Assembly (NCBI GenBank): GCA_964650735.1
Contig: CAZYUT010000025.1
Location: 1 to 22,014, forward strand
Length of the DNA: 22,014 bases
Origin: Dichotomicrobium sp964650735
Lineage (GTDB): Bacteria; Pseudomonadota; Alphaproteobacteria; Rhizobiales; Rhodomicrobiaceae
Direction of reading: 5' to 3'
Positions 6,730-14,141 of the stretch are shown here, one piece after another; within the stretch, counting starts at the first letter, position 1; each line of letters opens with the position of its first letter. The notes under the pieces were generated by a model. That model saw only the letters and a program-made list of their open reading frames with translations. It was not told where the DNA came from and did not search any database. The translations under genes and the position numbers were made by a program.

Positions 6730-7901
6730 GCGCCGACCTCGGGGCGCTGGTGCGCTCGCCGTTCGACCGGCTGCGCACCCTGCTCGACGGCATCGAGCCG
6801 GGCGCAGAGCCGATCGACATGAGCATCGGCGCGCCGCGCCACCCGATGCCCGATTTTGTTGCGGAGATCATTCACCGCCATGCCGCCGACTGGCAGCCTT
6901 ATCCATCCATCCGCGGCACGGAAGGCTTGCGCGGCGCGATCGCGGACTGGCACGGGCGGCGCTATGCCGCGCTCGCCGGGCGGGTCGATCCGCAGGCGCA
7001 TATCCTGCCGCTTTCAGGCTCACGCGAGGGTCTGTTTTCCGCGACCTTTTTGGCAAAGGCGCGCAAGCCGCATGTCGCGCGCCCGGTCATGCTGATCCCC
7101 AACCCGTTCTATCAGGCTTATGCAGCGGGCGCGCTCGCCGGCGGGGCCGAGCCGGGCTTCCTGCCGGCCACCGCAGCGACCGGCTTTTTGCCCGATTTTG
7201 ACACGGTGCCCGTAGAGGTGCTGGCCCGCACGGCGGCGATCTTCCTCGCGTCGCCGGCGAATCCGCAGGGCGCGGTGGCGAGCCGGGCCTATCTGCGAGA
7301 TGTCATCGACCTGGCGCGGCGCTGGGACGCGATGTTGTTCGTTGACGAGTGCTATTCCGAGATTTACAGCAACGCGCCGCCGCCCGGTGTGCTGGAGGTG
7401 GCCGCGGAGACCGGCGGCTTCGCCAATGTGATCGCGTTCAATTCTTTATCGAAGCGTTCCAACGTGCCCGGGCTGCGCTCGGGCTTCTGCGCTGGCGATC
7501 CCGACTTCATCGCGCGCTTTAGCGCTTTCCGCAACGTCGCGTGCCCGCAGATGCCGCTGCCGGTCCAGCACGTCTCCGCCGCACTGTGGGCAGATGAGCG
7601 ACACGCCGAAGCCAGCCGCGCGCTTTACCTGGAGAAATTCGCGCTTGCCGGATCCATTCTGGGCGTGGACACGCCGGCGGGCGGCCTCTTCCTGTGGCTT
7701 GATGTCAGCGCGTTCGGCGGCGGGGAGCTAGCCGCCCTTCGCCTTTGGCGCGAGGCCGGCATCAAGGTGATCCCTGGCGCTTACCTCGCGATGGAAGCCG
7801 ATGGCGCGGTGCCCGGCGCAGAACGCATCCGCATCGCCCTCGTTCAGGATGCCGCCACCACATACGAGGCTCTCACGCGCAGCGCGCGCATCCTTAGCTA
7901 A
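6726..7901 (+). CDS. Class I/II pyridoxal-phosphate aminotransferase (DapC-like)
   Basis: A 391-residue fold-type I aminotransferase. Visible landmarks are SIGAPRHP near the N-terminus, YPSIRGTEGLR, LPLSGSREG (the cofactor phosphate loop), PNPFYQAY, SPANPQGAV (the conserved Asn-Pro), FVDECYSEIY (the Asp that contacts the pyridine nitrogen), and NSLSKRSNVPGLRSG, where Lys243 should form the Schiff base. In alphaproteobacteria close relatives beside ftsK are usually annotated succinyldiaminopimelate transaminase, which would put it in lysine/diaminopimelate synthesis. Substrate cannot be fixed from sequence alone. It starts with GTG at 6726, inside the helicase stop (GTGA overlap), so its translation is probably coupled to the helicase. 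Confidence 0.9.
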   Translation: MSADLGALVRSPFDRLRTLLDGIEPGAEPIDMSIGAPRHPMPDFVAEIIHRHAADWQPYPSIRGTEGLRGAIADWHGRRYAALAGRVDPQAHILPLSGSREGLFSATFLAKARKPHVARPVMLIPNPFYQAYAAGALAGGAEPGFLPATAATGFLPDFDTVPVEVLARTAAIFLASPANPQGAVASRAYLRDVIDLARRWDAMLFVDECYSEIYSNAPPPGVLEVAAETGGFANVIAFNSLSKRSNVPGLRSGFCAGDPDFIARFSAFRNVACPQMPLPVQHVSAALWADERHAEASRALYLEKFALAGSILGVDTPAGGLFLWLDVSAFGGGELAALRLWREAGIKVIPGAYLAMEADGAVPGAERIRIALVQDAATTYEALTRSARILS

Positions 7902-8016
7902 AAACCGCCAGATTTTCTCCACCCTGGAAACCTTTTGGCAACCCTGCGGTGGCACATTCTTACCCCGCGTTTACGATTCGCCATCGCGCAGGCTGTGGCG
8001 GCCAGCGAGCGGACAT

Positions 8017-10539
8017 ATGGCCACCTACACCGTCTCCCGAGAGCCGCGGCGTCTGTTGCCCGCGTCAATAGAAGCTGCGCTGGCCCGGCTGGCGCGGCGC
8101 GGACTGGGCGTAGCCGTGCTATCGCTCGCGCTGGCCGGCTGGACAAGCCTGCTGACCTGGTCGGTGGCCGATCCAAGCCTCAATCACACGACCGAACAGC
8201 CGCCGGCGAACTTGCTCGGCGGTTACGGCGCGGCGCTTGCCGATCTGATGATCCAGTCCCTCGGGCTGGCCGCCGTGGCGGTGTTCCTGCCGGTGGCCGC
8301 GCTCGGCTTCCGGCTCGCGGCGGAGTATCCGGCTGGCCCGCTGCGGCTCATGGCGCTGCTGTGGCTGCTTGCGACCGCGCTGATTGCGATGAGCCTCAGC
8401 CCGCTGCCTGACCCGCAGACCTGGCCGCTGGCCCATGGACTTGGCGGGATCATTGGCGATTTGCTGATGGTCGGCGGCGTGCATGCGCTCGGCTTTGTGC
8501 CGGATGAATTCGCGCAAGCCGTCGCGGGCGCAGTGGCGGGTCTGGCGGGGGCCGTGGCGCTGGTGGCAGCGTGCGGGCTGCACATTGGCGATCTGGCGGT
8601 GCTTTTCCAAAGCGAGCGGACCGCGCGGCCGGCAGGCACGGGCATTCGCGAAGTCCTCCAGAGGCTGACGCCAGAGCGCGACGGCGAGCCAGAGACGCTG
8701 GGGCCGCGCGAATTCTGGATGGATCAGGGCTGGACGGGCACGCCCCAACCCCAGGGACCAGAGGGGCGTGAACGCCGCCGCTTGCGCCGCATCGGCCGCC
8801 AGCGCCAGGAGGCGCCGCGTGCCGAGCCGACACTCGACATCGCGCCAACGGAAATTGGCGCGCGGATCGAGCCGTTTTTCGATTCGCTTCGGCCAATGCC
8901 GCCCAAGCCCGCGAACTCAGACGACATCTGGGCCGCGCATCATCGCGCCCATCAGGCAATGGAAACGCCGCAGTCCCGGCCCGCGCCTTCGCCGCAACCC
9001 AGGCCAGAACGAGCGCGGGCCGCGCCCCGCGCCGCTTTCACGCTGCCACCGACTGGCTTGCTGAGCCTGCCCTCGGGCACACAGATGGGAGACGCTCCAA
9101 CCGATGAGGAACTCACCGAGCGCGCCGAGCAGCTTGAGGGCACGCTGCGCGACTTTGGCGTGAAGGGCGAGATCACCGAGGTCCACCCAGGTCCGGTCAT
9201 CACACTCTACGAATTGCGGCCGGCGCGGGGCACCAAATCCGCGCGGGTCATCGGCCTGTCGGACGACATCGCCCGGTCGATGGGCGCGGTCTCCGCGCGT
9301 GTTTCGGTCATCCCGGGGCGCGACGCGCTGGGTATCGAGCTGCCGAACGAAAAGCGCGAGACGGTCTATCTGCGCGCGCTGCTTGAGGCGGCGGAGTTCC
9401 GCAACAGCCAGGCGAAGCTGGCGCTGGCGCTTGGCAAGAGCATCGGTGGCGCGCCGGTGATCGTCGATCTTGCGCGGATGCCGCATCTGCTGGTCGCGGG
9501 CACCACCGGCTCGGGCAAGTCGGTTGGCATCAACGCGATGATCCTATCGCTGATCTACCGGCTGCCGCCCGACCAGTGCAAGTTCATCATGATCGACCCG
9601 AAGATGCTGGAGCTGTCGGTCTATAACGGCATCCCGCATCTGCTGACGCCGGTTGTGACTGACCCCAAGAAGGCCGTGGTTGCGCTCAAATGGACGGTCG
9701 CGGAGATGAACCGGCGCTATGAGCTGATGCACAAGGTCGGCGTGCGCAACATCCAGGGCTATAACCAGCGTGTGGCCGAGGCGCGGGCGAGGGGCGATGT
9801 GCTTGGGCGCACGGTCAACACCGGCTATGACGAGGCGACCGGCCAACCGATTTATGAGCACGAGGATATCGACGCCGAGCCGATGCCCTACATCGTCGTG
9901 GTGATCGACGAGATGGCCGACCTGATGATGGTCGCGGGCAAGGACATCGAGTTCGCCGTTCAGCGCCTGTCGCAAATGGCCCGCGCCGCCGGCATCCACG
10001 TCATCATGGCGACCCAGCGCCCCAGCGTCGATGTCATCACCGGCACGATCAAGGCGAACTTCCCAAGCCGCGTCAGCTTTCAGGTCACCTCGAAGATCGA
10101 CAGCCGCACGATCCTGGGCGAGCAGGGCGCGGAGCAGCTTCTGGGGGCGGGCGATATGCTGCATCTGGCGTCGGGGGGAAGAGTGACGCGCGTGCATGGC
10201 CCGTTCGTCACCGACCAGGAGCTGGAGAAGGTCGTCCACCACCTGAGGCAGCAGGGCGCGCCGGACTATCGCGCCGATGTGCTGGAAGCGAAGGACGATC
10301 CGGTCGATCCGCGGCTCAGCGATGACGCGAAACCATCGGGCGATGACCTGTTCGACGAGGCCGTGGAGATCGTGCGCCGCGACCGCCGCGCCACCACCAG
10401 CTATTTGCAGCGCCGGCTCGGCATCGGCTATAACCGCGCCGCGTCGCTCATCGAGCGGCTGGAGGATGAAGGCGTCATTGGACCGGCCGGGCGCGGGGGC
10501 AAACGCGAAATCCTGATTGACGAAGCCGAAGACGCGTGA
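8017..10539 (+). CDS. ftsK: DNA translocase FtsK
   Basis: An 840-residue FtsK/SpoIIIE protein. The N-terminal ~190 residues carry about four to five membrane spans that anchor it at the division septum. A Pro/Arg/Glu-rich linker (about 200-350) follows. The RecA-like motor has Walker A GTTGSGKS (about 495-502) and Walker B VVVIDEMADLMM (about 625-637), followed by ATQRPSVDVITG. The last ~65 residues (LFDEAVEIVRR to the end) are the winged-helix gamma domain that reads KOPS sites and activates XerCD. It pumps chromosome ends across the septum. The ATG at 8017 is preferred: the reading frame stays open upstream but overlaps the aminotransferase, and the first span starts soon after 8017. The 115-base leader shows no strong promoter. 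Confidence 0.96.
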   Translation: MATYTVSREPRRLLPASIEAALARLARRGLGVAVLSLALAGWTSLLTWSVADPSLNHTTEQPPANLLGGYGAALADLMIQSLGLAAVAVFLPVAALGFRLAAEYPAGPLRLMALLWLLATALIAMSLSPLPDPQTWPLAHGLGGIIGDLLMVGGVHALGFVPDEFAQAVAGAVAGLAGAVALVAACGLHIGDLAVLFQSERTARPAGTGIREVLQRLTPERDGEPETLGPREFWMDQGWTGTPQPQGPEGRERRRLRRIGRQRQEAPRAEPTLDIAPTEIGARIEPFFDSLRPMPPKPANSDDIWAAHHRAHQAMETPQSRPAPSPQPRPERARAAPRAAFTLPPTGLLSLPSGTQMGDAPTDEELTERAEQLEGTLRDFGVKGEITEVHPGPVITLYELRPARGTKSARVIGLSDDIARSMGAVSARVSVIPGRDALGIELPNEKRETVYLRALLEAAEFRNSQAKLALALGKSIGGAPVIVDLARMPHLLVAGTTGSGKSVGINAMILSLIYRLPPDQCKFIMIDPKMLELSVYNGIPHLLTPVVTDPKKAVVALKWTVAEMNRRYELMHKVGVRNIQGYNQRVAEARARGDVLGRTVNTGYDEATGQPIYEHEDIDAEPMPYIVVVIDEMADLMMVAGKDIEFAVQRLSQMARAAGIHVIMATQRPSVDVITGTIKANFPSRVSFQVTSKIDSRTILGEQGAEQLLGAGDMLHLASGGRVTRVHGPFVTDQELEKVVHHLRQQGAPDYRADVLEAKDDPVDPRLSDDAKPSGDDLFDEAVEIVRRDRRATTSYLQRRLGIGYNRAASLIERLEDEGVIGPAGRGGKREILIDEAEDA

Positions 10540-10666
10540 ATTTTTCGCGGTGATGTCTCCAATTTGACGCTTTTGTGGTCCAAGCGGCCAAAAACAAATT
10601 GAGCGGCGCGCCGAACGCGGTGGCCGTCCCGGCGATGGGTGAACACGAGACGGATTGGGGTGAACG

Positions 10667-11578
10667 ATGAGGGAACGATTGGCTGATCTGACATGGCGGC
10701 CCGCGGCGCGCGCGTTGAGCCTGGGGCTCGTGGCTGCCACCGCGGCAGGCTTGGCGGGTGCGCCGGCGCAGGCTGGTTCCTCGACGCACGCCAAGTCCGT
10801 CCCCGGCGCAGAGACCTCCGCTCCGGCGCAGGCCGCTCCTGCGGCGACCGGAAACGCGACCGATCCCGCGGCGGAGCCGGCGGAGAAAACCGCCAAGGCT
10901 GAACCGGCCGCCGAGGCAGATCAGAGCGTGCCGGAAGATGCGCCAAAGGAAGCCGCGATCAGTCCTATCGGCGGCGCGTGGGAGACCGAGACGCTGGTGC
11001 GCCCTGGAGCCGCTGACGAAGAGATCACCGATGCGGAAGCGCTGGCGATCATTGATCGGGTGAATATTTATTTTAATGATCTCACTGAAGTCAAGGCCAA
11101 GTTTGTACAGTATGACGCCAATAACGAACGAAAAACGGGCGATTTTTTCTTCAAAAGGCCCGGAAAAGTGCGCTTCGAATATGATCGTCCGAGCCGAATG
11201 AGAATCATTTCGGACGGCGAATATTTGGCCGTCGAGAACCATGACCTGCGCACGGCGGATCGTTATGCGCTGGAGTCGACACCGTTCAAGCTGCTGCTGT
11301 CCGAAGAGGTGAACCTGCTTCGCGATGCACGGATCCTGGCTATCGACAGGGGCGAAGATGTGCTGATCATCTCGATGGAGGACAAGTCGGGCGAGTCGGC
11401 CGGGCAGATCCGGCTGTTTTTCCGCACCGATCCCGACTTTGAGCTCGCGTCATGGATTATCACCGACGCGCAGGGCGTGGATACCCGCGTGGATATCGGC
11501 GAAATGCAGCGCGATGTGCAACTCGCAGCCGAGTTGTTCGAGTTCTCGGACATCGGCCTGCCTGACTTCAACCGATAA
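10667..11578 (+). CDS. lolA: LolA-family outer-membrane lipoprotein carrier, with long N-terminal linker
   Basis: A 303-residue exported protein. A basic N-terminus and a hydrophobic segment ending APAQA (about 17-36) form a Sec signal peptide. Residues 37-110 are a low-complexity Ala/Pro/Glu region. The LolA fold fills 120-303: VNIYFNDLTEVKAKFVQYD, then GDFFFKRPGKVRFEYD, then the ISDGEYLAVEN strand, and TPFKLLLSEE near the middle, all characteristic of the family. LolA carries lipoproteins across the periplasm from LolCDE to the outer membrane. E. coli LolA is about 200 residues, so the ~75-residue linker is extra. It follows ftsK after 127 bases, an order I recall as common in Rhizobiales, and is convergent with the copper chaperone gene. 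Confidence 0.88.
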   Translation: MRERLADLTWRPAARALSLGLVAATAAGLAGAPAQAGSSTHAKSVPGAETSAPAQAAPAATGNATDPAAEPAEKTAKAEPAAEADQSVPEDAPKEAAISPIGGAWETETLVRPGAADEEITDAEALAIIDRVNIYFNDLTEVKAKFVQYDANNERKTGDFFFKRPGKVRFEYDRPSRMRIISDGEYLAVENHDLRTADRYALESTPFKLLLSEEVNLLRDARILAIDRGEDVLIISMEDKSGESAGQIRLFFRTDPDFELASWIITDAQGVDTRVDIGEMQRDVQLAAELFEFSDIGLPDFNR

Positions 11579-11583
11579 GGACA

Positions 11584-11604
11584 GGGGCGGCGCCCGGCCG
11601 CCCC
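11584..11604. terminator. GC-rich hairpin between convergent genes
   Basis: A perfect 8-bp inverted repeat (11584-11591 with 11597-11604) with a 5-base loop starts six bases after the lolA stop and ends ten bases before the chaperone stop. It is well placed as a shared transcription stop. There is no T tract on either side, so it is not a canonical intrinsic terminator. Confidence 0.5.
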
Positions 11605-11614
11605 GCCCCCGCGG

Positions 11615-12109
11615 TCAGTTCCCGTGCTGATGGCCGTCGCCGTGTTCGTGAGCCTGGCCAGCCTGGCGTTCCTCGATCGCTAATTCGACCTCGAGCGTGC
11701 CCGCTCCCTCAAACGTGAGCGTCAGCGGCACACTCTCGCCCTCCGTCAAAGGACGCTTCAGACCAATCAGCATCACATGCAATCCGCCCGGCTCCAGCTT
11801 GACGGTTTCCCCGGCGGGCAACGGCACGCCGCCGTCCAGTTGGCGCATGCGCATCACGCCATCGGTCATCGACATGGTGTGCAGTTCGACCGCCCCGCTG
11901 AAGTCGGCGGTGGCGGCCACAAGCGCGTCATCCGTGTCGCCAGTATTCGTGATGGTCATGTAGGCCGCACTGTTGGGCACGCCCTTTAGCGAAGGCTTGG
12001 CCCAGGGATGCGAAATTTGCAGGTCGCCTACGCGATAGTCATGCGCGAATGTCGTGGTGCCGAACGCGCAAAGCGCGACGATCGCTGCGATATGAGTGAG
12101 CATTTTCAT
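11615..12109 (-). CDS. Periplasmic copper chaperone PCu(A)C
   Basis: A 164-residue exported protein. The signal peptide is about 1-22 (ending TTFAH). The PCu(A)C copper site is visible as VELHTMSM, then MRMRQL, then GGLHVMLIGLKRPL, giving the His and Met ligands of the H(M)x10Mx21HxM pattern. The C-terminus ends in a His-rich tail (HEHGDGHQHGN), a likely extra metal-binding element. In the family it delivers Cu(I) to the CuA or CuB site of cytochrome oxidase. The start is the ATG at 12107-12109 because AAGGAG lies eight bases upstream; an ATG ten codons further up lacks this. It lies 111 bases downstream of the DUF2946-type gene on the same strand, suggesting a copper operon. Confidence 0.92.
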   Translation of the reverse strand: MKMLTHIAAIVALCAFGTTTFAHDYRVGDLQISHPWAKPSLKGVPNSAAYMTITNTGDTDDALVAATADFSGAVELHTMSMTDGVMRMRQLDGGVPLPAGETVKLEPGGLHVMLIGLKRPLTEGESVPLTLTFEGAGTLEVELAIEERQAGQAHEHGDGHQHGN

Positions 12110-12194
12110 TGGTGATCTCCTTGGAACATAAGCGCTCATGCCGGCTGCCCGCGTGTACAGATGCGCGGCAACCCTGTCGATCCGAGTCTGCGTG

Positions 12195-12214
12195 GGGCCG
12201 CGCGGGTGCGGCCC
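12195..12214. repeat. Hairpin between the DUF2946-type gene and the copper chaperone gene
   Basis: A perfect 7-bp GC inverted repeat (12195-12201 with 12208-12214) with a 6-base loop lies just past the DUF2946-type stop codon. It has no T tract. It could slow transcription or protect the upstream mRNA end, so that the two genes are expressed at different levels. The role is inferred. Confidence 0.35.
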
Positions 12215-12220
12215 GCAATC

Positions 12221-12619
12221 TCAGAAGCGTGGCGGAGCGCGGCTGTTCGGGAGGGCAGGCTGCCGGTCATCTGGCCATTGGTCTCGCGCAGGGCGCACGG
12301 CGGCGAAGGACCGGCCCGGCAGGGCGGGAAGAGACGCAAGGGGCAGCAGCAGCGCGCCCGTCAACGGATGCGCATGGGCGCACACGGGACAGGCGCGGGC
12401 TCCGGGCATGTCGGGGGTGCGCGGCGTTTCGCCCGGCGTATCGAGCGGGGCTACGCTATAGACAGTGCAGATAAACGGAACGCCGCTCCCGTCGGGCGCT
12501 GCCGCGGCAAAGGCCAGATGCGCGCTGCCCACGACCGCCTGGAAGATGAGCGCCGCCACAAGCAGCGCGCGGTGCAAGTCCCGGCCGGTCTGGGCGATCT
12601 CGTGCGCAATCCGTTCCAT
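12221..12619 (-). CDS. DUF2946-type small membrane protein, probably copper-related
   Basis: A 132-residue protein with one hydrophobic segment (about 17-38, ALLVAALIFQAVVG) that serves as signal or membrane anchor. The exported part has VPFICTVYS, then ACPVCAHAHP, giving three cysteines and two histidines in a metal-ligand-like pattern. This arrangement matches my memory of DUF2946 proteins, which often sit beside PCu(A)C chaperones and copper TonB receptors. The direct neighbour here is a PCu(A)C gene, so a role in copper uptake or delivery is likely but not proven. The ATG at 12617-12619 is the first reasonable start; the frame stays open far upstream, but that extension shows no protein-like sequence. 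Its promoter appears to lie within the palindrome at 12680-12707. Confidence 0.72.
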   Translation of the reverse strand: MERIAHEIAQTGRDLHRALLVAALIFQAVVGSAHLAFAAAAPDGSGVPFICTVYSVAPLDTPGETPRTPDMPGARACPVCAHAHPLTGALLLPLASLPALPGRSFAAVRPARDQWPDDRQPALPNSRAPPRF

Positions 12620-12955
12620 GATCGCGCAATAGCATGCAGCGCGCCGCCTCACCAGCGGACGCTGCGCCGCAGAGCCACTTGATAATAGACGAATATCATT
12701 GTTATCAGAACGTAAACGGTCGAGACTTGGCTGATGCCATATTTCTTCCATAGAAGCCCGATTTCTAGCGATCTTGGACAATTTTTTCCCATTGCACCGC
12801 CCCGGCGGTGTGCGCCGATTTGAGAGCCCGGCTATCCTTTGGCGGCAGATGCGCGCAGAGGTACGCATTGGTGATCGGGTTCGCTGGCACGATAGCAGAT
12901 GCGAGCTTTCAGCAAGAATGGACAAGTTGGGGCGATTGGTTCCCGGGAGATCGTA
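12620..12955. other. 336-base intergenic region between divergent genes
   Basis: This region separates the minus-strand copper pair from the plus-strand TAXI gene. It is more AT-rich than its surroundings between about 12675 and 12790. The left part carries the palindrome and promoter described separately. A short GGGAGA ribosome site at 12945-12950 serves the TAXI gene. I found no open frame on either strand that looks coding and no convincing promoter for the TAXI gene. Confidence 0.6.
12680..12710 (-). promoter_or_regulatory. Promoter overlapped by a palindromic operator, for the copper pair
   Basis: TGATAA (12680-12685) is repeated in inverted form as TTATCA (12702-12707), a 28-base dyad. 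On the minus strand a good -10, TATTAT (12687-12682), overlaps the left arm. A weak -35, TTCTGA (12710-12705), overlaps the right arm with a 17-base spacer. A protein bound to the dyad would cover the promoter, as in repression by a metalloregulator. The start of transcription would be near 12675, about 55 bases before the ATG. The identity of the regulator is unknown. Confidence 0.45.
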
Positions 12956-14089
12956 ATGCAAGCACGTAATTCGCTCGGACGGCTTTGTTTTGCGGCTATC
13001 TCGATGCTCGCGTTCTCCCTCGGCCTGAGCGCACCCAGCGCCGCGCAGACGACCACCGACTACCAGGAGATGGTCGAGCGGGTGAACCAGGGCACTGTCC
13101 GCGTCATCTCCGGCGGCATCGGCGGCACCTATATCCGTATCGCCACCGATTTGGCATCCGTGCTGAACGACGGCGAACGTTTGCGTGTCCTGCCAATTGT
13201 CGGGCAAGGCTCTGTGCAGAACATCACCGACCTGCTCTATCTTCAGGGCATCGACATCGGCATCGTCCAGTCAGACGTGCTCAGCTTCATCCGGCGGCGC
13301 AACATGTATCCCGGCGTGGAGCAGCGGATCGCTTACATCACCAAGCTCTACAATGAGGAACTGCATGTTGTCGGCGGGCCGGATATCGGCAGTCTCCAGG
13401 ACCTCGCGGGGCGCAAGGTGAATTTTGGCGTGCAAGGCAGCGGCACCGCAATGACCGCCGAGACGGTTTTCCAAAGCCTCGGCATCGAAGTTGAGCCGGT
13501 TTTCCACGACCAGCCGCTGGCGCTACAGAAGATCCAGGACGGCGAGATCGCCGCGACGCTCTATGTTGCCGGCAAGCCTGCGAGCGCAGTCGCGGAACTG
13601 AACCGGGAGCAGGGTTTCCGCCTGGTGCCCGTGGAGTATGACCCGGCGCTGCAGGAGGCTTATTTGCCCACAACGTTCGCGCACGAGGATTACCCCGGTC
13701 TCGTGGCGGAGGGATCGCCGGTACAGACAATCGCGGTGGGCGCGGTGATGGCCGTATACGACTGGAACCCGGAGGGCGAGCGCTACGCGAAGGTGGAGCG
13801 CTTCATCAACGACTTCTTCTCCAACTTCGACGCATTCCTGAGGCCGCCGCGCCACCCAAAATGGCGAGAGGTGAACCTTGCCGCCGAACTGCCTGGCTGG
13901 AGGCGTTTCCCGCCCGCCCAGGAATGGCTCGACCGCAACCGCGAGACCGCCTCGGCTGAGGTGCGCGAGCAGTTCAACGCTTTCCTGGTCGAACAGACCG
14001 GCGCGACACAGCTTTCGGAAGCCGAAAAGGATGCGCTGTTCTCTGAGTTCATGACGTGGCGGCAGCAGCGGCAGGCTGCCGGCAACTGA
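12956..14089 (+). CDS. TAXI-family TRAP-type solute-binding protein
   Basis: A 377-residue periplasmic binding protein. The signal peptide is about 1-31 (ending APSAAQ). The TAXI signature follows: VRVISGGIGGTYIRIATDLA, then VLPIVGQGSVQNITDLLY and DIGIVQSD. Next come LHVVGGPDIGSLQDLAGRKVNFGVQGSGT and the hinge strands. In the family these proteins capture organic acids or other small ligands for a fused TRAP permease. No TRAP membrane subunit is in the window, so its partner is elsewhere or it acts as a sensor. The ATG at 12956 has GGGAGA six bases upstream. The C-terminal ~100 residues are long and helical, somewhat beyond the usual ~320-residue size. The Sel1 gene follows after 52 bases and is probably in the same operon. 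Confidence 0.88.
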   Translation: MQARNSLGRLCFAAISMLAFSLGLSAPSAAQTTTDYQEMVERVNQGTVRVISGGIGGTYIRIATDLASVLNDGERLRVLPIVGQGSVQNITDLLYLQGIDIGIVQSDVLSFIRRRNMYPGVEQRIAYITKLYNEELHVVGGPDIGSLQDLAGRKVNFGVQGSGTAMTAETVFQSLGIEVEPVFHDQPLALQKIQDGEIAATLYVAGKPASAVAELNREQGFRLVPVEYDPALQEAYLPTTFAHEDYPGLVAEGSPVQTIAVGAVMAVYDWNPEGERYAKVERFINDFFSNFDAFLRPPRHPKWREVNLAAELPGWRRFPPAQEWLDRNRETASAEVREQFNAFLVEQTGATQLSEAEKDALFSEFMTWRQQRQAAGN

Positions 14090-14141
14090 CCGTGCAGCCG
14101 GTTTAGCGAGCGCTTCGGCGCGCGACAAGACGAGGGACGCT

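Noticed and set aside
9544..10896. 450-residue open frame on the minus strand
   Set aside because: It is antisense to the FtsK motor domain and lacks recognisable domains.
12620..13207. Upstream extension of the DUF2946-type frame
   Set aside because: The added residues look like translated intergenic DNA and overlap the promoter/palindrome and the TAXI gene.
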